The translations under genes were made by a program, and so were the position numbers. The notes beneath the pieces are model-generated. The model did no database searches. It was not told where the DNA came from and saw only the letters and a list, made by a program, of their open reading frames with translations. From the IMG/VR virus record IMGVR_UViG_3300032893_000012, positions 45,322 through 109,321 of that record: a DNA stretch of 64,000 nt; one strand, written 5' to 3'. The first letter of the stretch is position 1; each line of letters starts with the position of its first letter. Below, one piece after another: positions 24,396-36,907 of the stretch. The DNA is from a virus.

Positions 24396-25339
24396 TTCGC
24401 CTCGTCGGTACGTGTCCCGTCTGCGAGCGCCAGCAAAAGGTGACGCCGCAGCATCGGATGGTTCATCACGGCTACCGTCGGCCTGGCGTCGGTCACATCT
24501 TCGGTGACTGCCCTGGCGTCGGCTGGCCGGCTTACGAGATCTCGTCCGAAGGTTGCGTAGCGTACCGCGAGGGACTCAAAGAGACTCGATCGCTCCGTGA
24601 AGAGGCGCTCCGACTTCTTCGGATGCGCCCGGAAAAGATAGATGTCTATTCGAGCTTCTCAAAAAAGTACAATACGTACCGCCGCGACCCTGAAGACCGA
24701 AACGAAAGCTACAACTATGAGCAAGCACTGCGAAACAGGATCGCAGAGATCGAGTACGAGATTCGCGCCATCGACGCAGCGTTACTTCGGATGACGGAGC
24801 TCATCGAGCGGTGGGCGCCGGCGCCCCTCGTCGAGATCGACGAAGAGGGTCTCACGCCAGCGAGACGCGAAGAGCGCGCCGCCCGCAAGACCGAACGCGA
24901 CACCAAACGCGCCGAGCGACTCGAGAAGCAAGCAGCGACGCGCGCGAAGCAGAACGAGCGCATGGCGCGCAAAGCGACGACGCTACTCTTCTTCTTCAAC
25001 GAGTTCGAGCGTCTCGCGGCGCTTCCACCGAGCAAGGCGCGCGCCGACTACGCGCGCGACCTGATGTTCGAGGCGAACAAGACAAAACATAAAATCAACT
25101 ATCCGTGGGATCTTCACGCGATGAAGTTCGAGATACCCGGCCCGTGGCAACAGCTTCACGCTCGCGCACAGAGAACGCTCGTCGCTCTCGGCCTCGCGCG
25201 TCCGTGGGAACACGGCAACGGAATCGAAGTCCTCCAGGTGTACAGACCGTGCGGGAACAAGATCGTCGTTCCGTCCCTCGACCGCCCCGCCGGTGAAGTG
25301 CTCGATGACATCGCGCACATGCCTCCGCCTAGAGAGTGA
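24392..25339 (+). CDS. Zn-ribbon and coiled-coil protein (315 aa)
   Basis: TTG 24392 overlaps the previous stop (TTGA); no better start exists before the conserved-looking region. Near the N-terminus CPVCERQQ, H-x-x-HH and later DCPG...C suggest a metal-binding knuckle. Residues about 65-190 are strongly coiled-coil, rich in Arg/Glu/Lys. The C-terminal 110 residues are globular. No family is recognised. Confidence 0.6.
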   Translation: MIRLVGTCPVCERQQKVTPQHRMVHHGYRRPGVGHIFGDCPGVGWPAYEISSEGCVAYREGLKETRSLREEALRLLRMRPEKIDVYSSFSKKYNTYRRDPEDRNESYNYEQALRNRIAEIEYEIRAIDAALLRMTELIERWAPAPLVEIDEEGLTPARREERAARKTERDTKRAERLEKQAATRAKQNERMARKATTLLFFFNEFERLAALPPSKARADYARDLMFEANKTKHKINYPWDLHAMKFEIPGPWQQLHARAQRTLVALGLARPWEHGNGIEVLQVYRPCGNKIVVPSLDRPAGEVLDDIAHMPPPRE

Positions 25340-25344
25340 AGCCA

Positions 25345-25581
25345 TCACCGCGTCCGTCGCGCGATCGGGGTGCCCGGACTTGTCGGGGGATCATCGTCAT
25401 GACCATCCGGCAGGACAACAGTCGTAGAAAGTTCTCCAGCGCGATCTAGCGGAACCCGCCAAGTCTTCTCGAACACGAAACATACGCATCCGCATCGCTT
25501 GCACCAGAACACCCGATCGAGCATCGTGTGCCAGTGATCACTGCCGCATAGGCACGTTTCGCTAAGCGGTACATCGGACAT
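25345..25581 (-). CDS. Small zinc-ribbon-like protein (78 aa)
   Basis: The pairs C-x-C (CLCGSDHWH) and CKRCGCVC suggest one bound zinc. It converges on the gene ending at 25339. Such small ribbons are common in phage genomes; role unknown. Confidence 0.6.
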   Translation of the reverse strand: MSDVPLSETCLCGSDHWHTMLDRVFWCKRCGCVCFVFEKTWRVPLDRAGELSTTVVLPDGHDDDPPTSPGTPIARRTR

Positions 25582-25649
25582 GGTGTCGTACTTTCAGGAC
25601 CGCACTTTCAGGGTTGCCTCTCGGTTCGCACCCGCGGTACTCCCGCTTG

Positions 25650-26177
25650 ATGCACGCTCTAGCACTCTACCTCCTCACGGTCCTAACCATCATTGCTCCC
25701 AAGCTCGATATGACGAGAGCGCGTTCGATTTCGACGGATATTGCTGCGGTGGTCGTCTCCGACGAGCGCGCGTTCAGGGATGACGCAGACGGACACAAGA
25801 CAGCGTTACTGCTTCTTTCGATTGCGCACTTCGAGACGGGCAAATCGTGGGCGGCATGGATCGACGACGGGCGATGCAACGATCCCGCATGGCGCGCAAC
25901 GCATGCGAGCTGGCTTCGAGGCGGAGACTGCGACGGGGGACGCTCCTACTCAATGTGGCAACTGCTCGTGCCAGGTAATCCGAGATACGGAAAATCTCTC
26001 GTGGCAAATCGCCAGCTAGCTGTTCGAGCTGCGCTCGCGCACGCGCGCATGAGCCTCCAGTTGAACGGCAATCTCTGTGCGTACTCCGGTGAACGTCCGC
26101 CGCACTGCTCGAAGGCGAAAACTAGGCTCGAAACAGCGCGCGAATGGGCCGAACGTTTTCCTTATATCACTCAGTGA
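25650..26177 (+). CDS. Secreted lysozyme/transglycosylase-like protein
   Basis: The 175-aa protein has an N-terminal signal segment (MHALALYLLTVLTIIAP). The domain begins with LLLLSIAHFETG, placing a Glu at the catalytic position of lysozyme-fold transglycosylases, and continues with GGRSYSMWQL, the GxS-x-x-Q-type motif, then an A-L-x-H-A helix and LCAYSGE. It probably cleaves peptidoglycan in the periplasm during entry or lysis. The start is the ATG just before the signal; upstream codons are in frame but non-coding in character. Confidence 0.75.
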   Translation: MHALALYLLTVLTIIAPKLDMTRARSISTDIAAVVVSDERAFRDDADGHKTALLLLSIAHFETGKSWAAWIDDGRCNDPAWRATHASWLRGGDCDGGRSYSMWQLLVPGNPRYGKSLVANRQLAVRAALAHARMSLQLNGNLCAYSGERPPHCSKAKTRLETAREWAERFPYITQ

Positions 26178-26201
26178 TTTGGCGCATTGACCAAGACACC
26201 A

Positions 26202-26234
26202 CTCGTTTGACGTTCGTTTGACGTCTGGTTAACA
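26202..26234 (+). repeat. Three tandem 11-bp repeats upstream of collagen gene
   Basis: The units CTCGTTTGACG, TTCGTTTGACG and TCTGGTTAACA lie in tandem, oriented toward the collagen-like gene 118 bp away. They match the arrays at 5537-5569 and 12526-12570. TTGACG/TTAACA inside them resemble -35 elements, but no good -10 follows at normal spacing. Confidence 0.65.
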
Positions 26235-26287
26235 CAACACCGCGACTAGTCAGGTACCGCATCGACCGTGATAGAGTGCTCCGGGCG

Positions 26288-29476
<3,189 letters not shown>

Positions 29477-29490
<14 letters not shown>

Positions 29491-30058
29491 TGTTTCCGCC
29501 GAGCTCGACCCATCCGTAACTGATCAAGACGTCGGCGCTGTACATCTTGCAGATGATTGCAAGAGATCCGTTGGCGAAGGTGGTTCCGGTTGGAGCGCCA
29601 GGAATTGTCGTAGGAGCCGATAGAGTCAACGAGCTCCAGTTGAGACCATACCCTAACCCTAGTTGAGGACCATTGGCCTGATAGAACTGTCCGTCCGAGG
29701 TCGACAACGCTGTTGCAGTAACCCAACACGTGATCGTGTTCATCGGAGAAACGTGATTATAGAGCTCGACATGTGCGCTTCTGACTCCCGCGGAATCGGC
29801 AGTGTCATCTCGTACGATGGGACACACCGTGTAACAGTAGTCTGTGCTGGACGCCAGCGTCGGCATGATGAGAGCCGTTCCGTAGGACATGTCATAGTTA
29901 TGGGCTAAAGTGAAGGATGCTGCGCTAGAGCAAGCCCTGACTTGACAAGCCGTTGCCGGGGCTGACTTGTAGTCGTAGACTACGGCCGCCTTGATATTGT
30001 CTCGATGGAGCGTACAGGCAATTCCTAGCACTATGACTATCTTTACTAGCTTCGACAT
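29477..30058 (-). CDS. Secreted Cys-containing protein (193 aa)
   Basis: MSKLVKIVIVLGIACTLH is a signal peptide. ATG 30058 follows AAGGT at 10 bp. The mature part is beta-rich with several cysteines (ACQVRACSSA, CYTVCP) and reads like an extracellular beta-sandwich. No family is recognised. It may be exported from the host cell. Confidence 0.6.
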
Positions 30059-30321
30059 TTGTCTTTTACCTTCTTGAACGTAATCGAACCGCCGCACCGA
30101 CATGCGTAAGAGATGGTCCAAAATGTTGACGTCGTTTCACCCATACCGACACTGACGATCGGTAATGTTTTTGCCTGCTCGAAAGAATATGCGTAAGCAC
30201 AGTTCGAGCACGTTACTCGAGGTCTTTCAAAGAACCTCACGATGCGTGCCCGGAGACGCCCCAATAAGGACGACTCCGGGATGAGCGTGAACACAAGCGG
30301 CCATTCGGCGCGAGGCATCAT
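30046..30321 (-). CDS. Unrecognised protein with Cys pairs (91 aa)
   Basis: GAGGTAATCG precedes the ATG. CSNC near residue 38 and CRCGG near residue 74 suggest a zinc ribbon split by a 35-residue insert. It overlaps the start of the next gene by 13 bp. Confidence 0.55.
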   Translation of the reverse strand: MMPRAEWPLVFTLIPESSLLGRLRARIVRFFERPRVTCSNCAYAYSFEQAKTLPIVSVGMGETTSTFWTISYACRCGGSITFKKVKDKCRS

Positions 30322-30327
30322 CGACGA

Positions 30328-31695
30328 TTACCTCAGATGAACGTAGTCGATCTGGCTCGTAGCAGGCAGCGTTGCCGGATTGATGGTCCCGCCGCCAATC
30401 CCGCCTATGGCAGTGTTGATAATCAAGAACATGGGCGTGTTCGGTACATAGCTAGCCGCAACTGTGCACGTCGTTGCGCCGTCGATCTTCCAGATGAGTG
30501 ATCCGGGCGTCCATGCGAGCGTGTAGACGTGAAAGTTCGCGCTCGTGTCAGTGGTCGCTGGACCGCATCCGTCATCATGGCCGTTCGAATGAAGCTGCTG
30601 GTTCACGTGGCCATGATCCCCGTTGAGGATTTCTGCGATGTCGATCTCGTCCGACCCGGGCGCTGGCCAGTTGCAGCTGCATTTGTTGTCCGCGCTCTCG
30701 AAGTTGGAAACCTGACAGTTCGCGCCGAGCAGCCACACCGCCGGCCAGGTCGTGCCGCCGGCGAGTTTCGCTCGGACGTCGAGCGTCCCGTAGGTGAACG
30801 AGAAGGACCGGAACTGCACGCCGCCCGAGGTGAACTGCGGATTCGCTGTCATGTTGTAGTTGGAAGAGAGAGAAAGCAGGCCGCCTGACGCGGCTACATT
30901 GTCCGGCGAGTAGAATTCGAGCTCCGCGTTGCTCAAGTCTCCAGGCCGATCGAACGTAAACCACTGAGTTCGATCGAGACTGTCGAATTCGTCCGACCAG
31001 ACGAGCGCGCCGCTAGATCCACCTGAACCTACTGTGCCGCCGGAACCGACCGTTCCGCCTGAGCCGACTGCTCCGCCGGATCCAGACGATCCGCCGGTAC
31101 CTGGCGCTCCACCAGATCCGGCGTCACCCGCTGTGACTACGGCGCCGTAGAAACCGGCCGTTGTGGGGCTCCAGGTCTGCCCACCACTCGGATACGTCGC
31201 AGGGAGACTCGAGAGACTCGTTCCGCTCGTTGTGCGAGAGATCGTGCCGCTCGATGCTCCGCAATAAACCGGTATACCGCCACTGCTAGGTCCTAGGAGC
31301 GCTAGCCAGTAACGCGTACCACTAGTCACGGTGACGGAAGGAACGGTCACGGTGTTCCAGCCAGCTACAGGTGAAGCGACTGTCCCGGATGTGAGAAGCG
31401 CAGTCGGAAGTGTTCCGCCTGAGTTGCTCGAGTAAAGCCCGATCTTGATTTGCGAAGCCCCGTTTCCGGAAGCAACACAAAGGCTCAACGAGTTGAGTGT
31501 CCCGCTCGCTGTCGCGGTGTATCGCCACGCTTCGGCGGAGCCTGCGTTGTTGTTGTCGGTAGTCGTATACTTCGTCGTGTCACCGACGAGCACTGTCGTC
31601 GATGTCTGACTCACCGTTCCGATATCGTCACGGGCAGACGGTGCGCAAGCAAGCGCCACGAGCGGCGCGACCAAGAAGGCAAACAGGGTTTTCAT
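30328..31695 (-). CDS. Secreted lipoprotein with GH16 glycoside hydrolase domain
   Basis: The 455-aa protein begins with a lipoprotein signal (MKTLFAFLVAPLVALAC; lipobox ALAC). A beta-rich domain spans about residues 20-190, then a Gly/Ser linker (SGSGGAVGSGG-type), then a GH16 catalytic domain with DEIDIAE at residues 349-355, where the two glutamates are nucleophile and acid/base. GH16 enzymes cut beta-glucans, agarose and related polymers. The linker style is typical of Myxococcota. In a viral context it could degrade host or biofilm polysaccharide; a captured host gene is also possible. GAGGAAACC precedes ATG 31695. Confidence 0.85.
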   Translation of the reverse strand: MKTLFAFLVAPLVALACAPSARDDIGTVSQTSTTVLVGDTTKYTTTDNNNAGSAEAWRYTATASGTLNSLSLCVASGNGASQIKIGLYSSNSGGTLPTALLTSGTVASPVAGWNTVTVPSVTVTSGTRYWLALLGPSSGGIPVYCGASSGTISRTTSGTSLSSLPATYPSGGQTWSPTTAGFYGAVVTAGDAGSGGAPGTGGSSGSGGAVGSGGTVGSGGTVGSGGSSGALVWSDEFDSLDRTQWFTFDRPGDLSNAELEFYSPDNVAASGGLLSLSSNYNMTANPQFTSGGVQFRSFSFTYGTLDVRAKLAGGTTWPAVWLLGANCQVSNFESADNKCSCNWPAPGSDEIDIAEILNGDHGHVNQQLHSNGHDDGCGPATTDTSANFHVYTLAWTPGSLIWKIDGATTCTVAASYVPNTPMFLIINTAIGGIGGGTINPATLPATSQIDYVHLR

Positions 31696-33086
31696 TGGTT
31701 TCCTCTTTCTTTGAACCATTCTAACATTTCGTCGAATGACACGAGCCCGAGCAGTTCCTTACGATGCGTAACGAGATCGGTGTAGGTCTCTGCCGGAAGC
31801 GACGGGATCCCATCATCAGATCTATTTGGAATTACGATCGCCACACCGTAGTCTGCGTCGACGGTACGTACCATATGGTTTCCCTCGCGACGAATCCGCA
31901 CAATAGCCTTCCAAACATCGCCGGTCCACTCTCCCTGCACCTGCGGCACCGCCTGCATCGCTTCGGTTGAAGGGTTCGCGTCATGCACAACGACTACACG
32001 CGAAATATTGCAGGCACTCTCGATGTCTTGATAGGCTTGCTCGGAGTGGTGAAGACCGTCGACGAAAGTAATGTCGTATGGTTTCACCGCGAACCCGTCA
32101 AAGAACGCATCTGAACTGCAGCGGTAAAATACATTTGCGGCGGATGGCCCCTCGACAGCCGGAGCTGGGTCGACGCCTTCTTTCCACCGAATATCGACCT
32201 TTCGTAGCGTCTCGCCGGAACCGATCCCGATTTCGAGATAGCTCTTCGCGTCGATACGACTCGCGATGGCGTTAATGACGTCCCATCGGTAGATCTTTCT
32301 AACAAGCGTGCGCCACATGCCGCGGTGAGTTCTCTTCCGGAGCGAATAGGCGATCGGTGCACCATCGAAGGGAGTCCGGAAGAGAAGCGATTCGTCGCCT
32401 CTTGGGTCACCTCCCCACTTGCGTTCGAATTGCTCGAGGCCGCGACGAATTTGCTTCTGTGACTCGTCAGACCAAGAGCCGCGGACGGCGTGTTTGAACT
32501 CGGTCTTGACGAGCACGGGCTCGATACCACCGAGCTTCATGCGCCAGCGGTAGTCGGAGTCCTCGTAGTACGCGGGGTAGAACGACTCGTCGTAGGGACC
32601 GATCTTTTGGTAGAGCTCGGGCGAGTGGAGGAAGAGGCACCAGCCGCTCGCGTCGAGGCCGCCGTCGGCGATGACGAGCGGAGTCATCAGGGCTCTCTGC
32701 CGAAACGAGTCCGATTCGGTAGAGGCGAGCGCGCGGGTTCCCTCGTATTGCCCGACCAGATCCTGGAGCGTGGTCTCGCCGAGCTCGACGTCGTCGTTCG
32801 AGATGACGACGAGGTCTTCGGCCGCCTCGTCGAGGATTGCGTTCCACGCGGCGGCGACGCCGATGTTCGAGCCCGGTTCGAGGACGCGGACGGTCCTCCC
32901 GTTTGAGAGGGCGTGATGAATGACGGGAGAGCCTTCGAGCTTCGCGCGGAACTCGCCGCCGTTGTCGACGATGAGGTATCCGTCGAGCTTGTAGGTGGCT
33001 TCGGCCGAGGCGAGAAGACGCTCGAGGAGGTCGTAGCGCTTGAGGACCGGGACGCCGAGGAGCATGTGCCGGTGTTCCGTATCCAT
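31692..33086 (-). CDS. GT2 glycosyltransferase-methyltransferase fusion
   Basis: Residues about 8-245 are a GT-A family 2 glycosyltransferase: VPVLKRYDLLERLLAS, SNDDVEL (DxD-type, near 96-102) and AYYEDSDYRWR (acceptor-side acidic motif near 172-181). Residues about 265-410 are a class I SAM methyltransferase: YLEIGIGSGET (283-293), a VDP acidic end of the second strand, and FVDGLHHSEQ. The fusion would transfer a sugar and methylate it or the acceptor. It is the 3'-most gene of the glycan cluster and overlaps the GH16 gene (ATGA). Confidence 0.85.
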   Translation of the reverse strand: MDTEHRHMLLGVPVLKRYDLLERLLASAEATYKLDGYLIVDNGGEFRAKLEGSPVIHHALSNGRTVRVLEPGSNIGVAAAWNAILDEAAEDLVVISNDDVELGETTLQDLVGQYEGTRALASTESDSFRQRALMTPLVIADGGLDASGWCLFLHSPELYQKIGPYDESFYPAYYEDSDYRWRMKLGGIEPVLVKTEFKHAVRGSWSDESQKQIRRGLEQFERKWGGDPRGDESLLFRTPFDGAPIAYSLRKRTHRGMWRTLVRKIYRWDVINAIASRIDAKSYLEIGIGSGETLRKVDIRWKEGVDPAPAVEGPSAANVFYRCSSDAFFDGFAVKPYDITFVDGLHHSEQAYQDIESACNISRVVVVHDANPSTEAMQAVPQVQGEWTGDVWKAIVRIRREGNHMVRTVDADYGVAIVIPNRSDDGIPSLPAETYTDLVTHRKELLGLVSFDEMLEWFKERGNQ

Positions 33087-33493
33087 TATTCTGGTTCTAT
33101 GTGTCGGTCGTTGAGTTTAAAATACGCTACCTCGACGGGTTCGCCGACCCAGTTTTTCCCGTCGTAATAGCGCGATGTGTTTTGTCCGTAAGGAAACCAC
33201 CCACTGCTTTGTTGGCATTCATCGCATGTACAACGGTTGCCCATGCTGCCGCCAACTTCGTGGCCGCCGTACATTCTGGCGCAGCGAGGACACTCGGCCC
33301 AGTAGTAACCGCAGAGCAAAGCATAGAGCCAGTTGATCGAACGAATGCGTGTCGGTAATTCATGCCCCTTCTCATGTTTTCGACGCTCTCCGATATTCTC
33401 CGAGTACCAACGCGCGGGGATCGCGAGCGCGATGTAGAGACACAAAAGCCCGAACGGTAAAATGAGAATAGCAGTGAAGATGTAGAGAATCAT
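33086..33493 (-). CDS. Membrane protein with Cys-rich soluble part (135 aa)
   Basis: The ATG overlaps the previous stop (ATGA). The N-terminus has a membrane span (MILYIFTAILILPFGLLCLYI). The soluble part contains CPRC and CTCDEC, a zinc-ribbon pattern. No family is recognised. It is embedded in the glycan gene cluster. Confidence 0.6.
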   Translation of the reverse strand: MILYIFTAILILPFGLLCLYIALAIPARWYSENIGERRKHEKGHELPTRIRSINWLYALLCGYYWAECPRCARMYGGHEVGGSMGNRCTCDECQQSSGWFPYGQNTSRYYDGKNWVGEPVEVAYFKLNDRHIEPE

Positions 33494-33762
33494 TTGCGGC
33501 CCCTTTCCAAGTTCTCCCAATAGCGTATCAGACGGCAATCTCCGCGGTGTGGCCCCTCGCGACCGCCACCGCAATCGCAGAGCGACGGCTCCGGAGCAGA
33601 CGGCTTCGGCTTGAACGTCGCTTGCACCCAAATCGCCAGAAGGCCTGTGAAAATCGCTAGCGCTGCGCCTACTGTCACATCACGCAGCGCCCAACCTAGG
33701 TTGAACGCAGAGACGCAGAGCATGTTGATTCGAAACGCCTCCTGCACGTCCTTTTTGTTCAT
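33490..33762 (-). CDS. Small membrane protein (90 aa)
   Basis: The ATG overlaps the previous stop (ATGA). One or two hydrophobic helices lie between residues about 14 and 48 (VTVGAALAIFTGLLAIWVQA), followed by a Pro-rich linker and a Cys-containing tail (CDCGGG). No family is recognised. Confidence 0.6.
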   Translation of the reverse strand: MNKKDVQEAFRINMLCVSAFNLGWALRDVTVGAALAIFTGLLAIWVQATFKPKPSAPEPSLCDCGGGREGPHRGDCRLIRYWENLERGRK

Positions 33763-34571
33763 CGGGCCCCTCCGAGCGCCAAGAACCGTTCCCGCGCCTC
33801 CTCCGGCGACCCGTCCTTGAGTGCCTCGAGCGCCATGTGGGCGATCAACTCGTGGCTCCGCCGGACCCCGCTCCAGTTCGCCGCCAAGCTCGTGTGATCG
33901 GCGTAGTAGAGATCGAACTTCTCCGGGTGCTCGATAACGATCCTCCCCAGCATCATCTCGTCGGTGACGGCGAAGCCGAGATCGAGGCAGCGCGCCCACT
34001 CCTCTGAGATCCTGTCGGCTAGCCACTCAATCTCCGGCGCCCGCGCCGACCAGAGCCCTCCCCCAACGGGCCACCAGTGCCGCGAGTAGTAGACGTCGAG
34101 GTCCTCGCGGGCGTATCGGGGTACATGGGAGATCGACGCGAGGCGGATCTTGCCAGGGGCAGGGTCGCGCCGCGCGACGTCGAGCAAGCTGTCCTCCGGC
34201 GCGTGCGGAAGGCCAAAGTCGACCCAGGTGAAGACTTCTTCCGTCTGAAACTGTTCGAGGTTCGTCACCATCCGCATCCACCGATAGCGCTCCTTCATGA
34301 GGAGGAGGTAACGCGCCGTGTCCTTCGCGGGGTCGTACTGAAACTTCGACCGGGAGAGGAGCGCGTCGACGCGGGGAACATCGCTGAAATCGAGTCTCGG
34401 GGTCGCGACGTACACCATCTTGCGCTTTACCGGGAGGGGGAACGTGTCGGAGAAGTAGACGAGCGGCACGTCCTGGGAGAAGAGCCACTTGCCGCGCTGC
34501 ATCCACTCCTCGGTCGACGTGCGCCGCGGTTCGTGGTGGGAGAGATCGATGAAGCCGGTGACGAAGATCAT
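33759..34571 (-). CDS. HtrL/YibB-like glycosyltransferase candidate
   Basis: The 270-aa protein begins MIFVTGFIDLSHH, has a lysine-rich strand region, then EVFTWVDFGLPHAPE near residue 119. This order (FVTAFxD start, central WVDFG) matches the HtrL/YibB protein family, which has a glycosyltransferase-like fold. The match is from memory of motifs and is moderate. The start overlaps the previous stop (ATGA). Its place between methyltransferases and other transferases supports a glycan role. Confidence 0.55.
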   Translation of the reverse strand: MIFVTGFIDLSHHEPRRTSTEEWMQRGKWLFSQDVPLVYFSDTFPLPVKRKMVYVATPRLDFSDVPRVDALLSRSKFQYDPAKDTARYLLLMKERYRWMRMVTNLEQFQTEEVFTWVDFGLPHAPEDSLLDVARRDPAPGKIRLASISHVPRYAREDLDVYYSRHWWPVGGGLWSARAPEIEWLADRISEEWARCLDLGFAVTDEMMLGRIVIEHPEKFDLYYADHTSLAANWSGVRRSHELIAHMALEALKDGSPEEARERFLALGGAR

Positions 34572-35353
34572 CCTCGTACCCGTTCGAGGACGAGCGCGTT
34601 CTTCAGGCGCTCCACCATCCGGAAGCGCCACCCGACGATCGCCTCCCAGTAGTGGAAGACGTACGAGTCCTCACCGTTGATGTCCTCGATCACGTAGTGA
34701 CCGCCAGGGGCCACGCGCGAGTGGAAGTTGACGAGCGTCGCCATCTGCATGTCGGGTCGGTGCCCGCCGTCGTCGATGATGAGGTCGAACGATTCGTCTC
34801 GCCGCCACGCGAAGAACTCGGCAACGGAGATGGCGTTGGTCGAGTCGCAAATCCCGGTCTCGATCCGCGGTTCCGAGAACTGCGTGTCCTGCTGCACGTC
34901 GAGCCCGAGTAGCGTCGCGTGCGGGAGGTAGTCCCGGAACGCGCGGAGGCTCCCTCCCGGGCGATAGCCAGGACCGTGGAAGCCCACCATCGTGCTGAAG
35001 GCGTGCTCTTCCAGCGTGCCGATCCCAATCTCGAGGAGGCGAAAAGGCTCGCGGCGCCGGGGTGAGAGGATGCGTTCGTACATCGGCGCGTAGCCGTTTC
35101 TGGCTTTGTCGGTGCCGTGCTCCTCGAAGAGATCGTGGAGCGCGATGGTGCCGGCGTCTTTCAAGGGGCTTTCCTCGCCTTTCGTCTTGCTTGATAGCAA
35201 TGCTGAGGCATCTTCTTTTCTCATTCCGGAGAGGAGCTCGAGCGCCTCTCGATCGCATTCTTGGCCACTTGCCGACAGGACTCCGCGAGCGATGATCTCG
35301 TCTAGGCCTTCCTGTTCTTCCTCATCCACTTCGACGAGCGTGATAGTGCTCAT
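34568..35353 (-). CDS. SAM-dependent methyltransferase, macrocin-type
   Basis: The 261-aa protein has an acidic N-terminal region, then a class I methyltransferase: HGTDKARNGYAPMYERIL, LLEIGIGT, ATLLGLDVQ (acidic end of strand 2) and FDLIIDDGGHRPDMQ with the acidic-His metal/catalytic motif seen in macrocin-type sugar O-methyltransferases. AAGGAAAC precedes the ATG. The neighbouring gene at 36383-36907 encodes a shorter paralogue. It probably methylates a sugar hydroxyl of the surface glycan. Confidence 0.8.
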   Translation of the reverse strand: MSTITLVEVDEEEQEGLDEIIARGVLSASGQECDREALELLSGMRKEDASALLSSKTKGEESPLKDAGTIALHDLFEEHGTDKARNGYAPMYERILSPRRREPFRLLEIGIGTLEEHAFSTMVGFHGPGYRPGGSLRAFRDYLPHATLLGLDVQQDTQFSEPRIETGICDSTNAISVAEFFAWRRDESFDLIIDDGGHRPDMQMATLVNFHSRVAPGGHYVIEDINGEDSYVFHYWEAIVGWRFRMVERLKNALVLERVRG

Positions 35354-36369
35354 GCGTGTTTCCTTTTTTCGCCTAGTGGCTCCATCGCAATTTCCACACG
35401 ATTCGGCTCGAAAAACGTCAGGTGGGCGGAACCTCCTTCGTTCATACCAAAGCTCGCTACCAGCTGATCTCCGTCCCAACCAAGGCCAGCACAGAATTCA
35501 ATCCCGTCCAAGCGAGCGAAGTAAAACGGCTCGCTCACGGAAGTGATGCGGAAGTCCGAGTCGAATCGAATGAAGCGATGTAGATAGAACCGCTCGTTTT
35601 CGCGGTACGCCACCTCGTGCGCGAGACATAGATAACCCGCACCGAACTTCACCAGCTGCGAGCCCCCGCGGATGTCTGTCAAGCACACCGGAGTCTCGTG
35701 CCGAGCGACTTCGACGGTACGAACGCCATTCACGGACACCGCTATGGTCGGGTCGCACGTGTAAAGGAAGAGTCCAGAGCTTCCAGACACCGGCATCCAG
35801 TTTTTCTGGAGCAGATGCGCTTCGTAATCGCGGATCACCTTCACGTCTACGACGTTCCAAGCCTCGTCGAAGTAAAGGCAACCCATCTCCGAGCTTCCAT
35901 ACGGATCCCCGTGATCCGTGCCTGGAAGTAGGTTGCGCAAGCTTCCGGAGGCCCAGTACGATCCATCCGCGTTCCTCACCAAGCGGAGATCCTCGAAACC
36001 ATGCGCCCTGAAACCGTCGTCACACGCCAGGATTCCGGTCGCATCCCTGATCTCGGTGGCGCTCTTTACGCTCCAATTCGCGTCGAGCTCGACGACATAG
36101 CTCCGGGTGCGCAGGTTTCTGAAGCCGTCGAGCGTGAGCGGCTTCCACTTCGACATGAAGTAATTCACCGTACGCACGACGGACAGGCGACGTTCCTCCA
36201 AGCAGATCGAGGGATTGATGGGGAGCCATCCGTCGTCTGGAGACCACTCGATCTTGGTCGTCCGGGCGCCGAAGAGCTCGGAAGAGGACCTCGCGAAGTA
36301 GGTGAAGACGTCGAGGGCTTGGGACCTCATGACGGGACTTACGGTCAACTCTGCGAGCTTTTGGAGCAT
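35350..36369 (-). CDS. Five-bladed beta-propeller protein (GH130-like)
   Basis: The 339-aa protein matches the C-terminal domain of the 716-aa glycosyltransferase at 38861-41011 in the order of motifs: GFEDLRL versus GLEDQRW, QKNWMPV versus EKNWVPR, a DP strand, RGGSQ versus RGGAF, and FYLHRFI versus VYFHRFF. The pattern recalls five-bladed propellers of the GH130/GH43/GH62 type that bind or cut sugars. No catalytic residues are assigned. ATG 36369 is chosen; TTG 36402 would overlap the methyltransferase gene. Confidence 0.65.
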   Translation of the reverse strand: MLQKLAELTVSPVMRSQALDVFTYFARSSSELFGARTTKIEWSPDDGWLPINPSICLEERRLSVVRTVNYFMSKWKPLTLDGFRNLRTRSYVVELDANWSVKSATEIRDATGILACDDGFRAHGFEDLRLVRNADGSYWASGSLRNLLPGTDHGDPYGSSEMGCLYFDEAWNVVDVKVIRDYEAHLLQKNWMPVSGSSGLFLYTCDPTIAVSVNGVRTVEVARHETPVCLTDIRGGSQLVKFGAGYLCLAHEVAYRENERFYLHRFIRFDSDFRITSVSEPFYFARLDGIEFCAGLGWDGDQLVASFGMNEGGSAHLTFFEPNRVEIAMEPLGEKRKHA

Positions 36370-36382
36370 CTCTTTCGACGAC

Positions 36383-36907
36383 TCACACGCGTTCCAGGGC
36401 AAGCGCGTTCGGACGACGGTCGAATGGACGGAAGCGCCATCCGGCGATGGCCTCCCAAAAATGGAATACGTATGAATCTTCGCGTTCGATGCCTTCGATC
36501 ACGTAGATGCCGCCCTTACGCACCTTTCGGTGAAAGTTGACGAAGGTAGCCACCTGAGCATCTTCGAAATGGTCGCCGTCGTCGATGATGAGGTCGAACC
36601 ACCCGTCTCGACGCCACGCGAAGAAGCGCGAAACTCCGAGGGCGTCAGTGGAATCGCAGGTTCCTGTTTCGATGCGCTCTTCCGTGAACCGTGCACTCGG
36701 ATCGATGTCGAGCCCAAGGAATGTCGCGTTCGGACAGTAGTCGCGAAAGGCCCTGAGGCTTCTTCTGCTCGTTCCGGCGCCGATCTCCAAGATCCTAAGC
36801 GGAGCGCGCTTTCGAATCGGATTGAAGATCCGTTGATACATCCCGGAATAGCCATTTCGAAGCTTGTCGCTTTCGTGCCGTTCGAAGATCTCGTCGAGTT
36901 CGCTCAC
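36383..36907 (-). CDS. SAM-dependent methyltransferase, macrocin-type (174 aa)
   Basis: A paralogue of the 261-aa enzyme downstream: HESDKLRNGYSGMYQRIF, ILEIGAGT, ATFLGLDID, FDLIIDDGDHFEDAQ, then GIYVIEGIE. It lacks the acidic N-terminal extension and part of the loop after strand 1. Its start overlaps the previous stop (ATGA). Confidence 0.8.
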   Translation of the reverse strand: MSELDEIFERHESDKLRNGYSGMYQRIFNPIRKRAPLRILEIGAGTSRRSLRAFRDYCPNATFLGLDIDPSARFTEERIETGTCDSTDALGVSRFFAWRRDGWFDLIIDDGDHFEDAQVATFVNFHRKVRKGGIYVIEGIEREDSYVFHFWEAIAGWRFRPFDRRPNALALERV

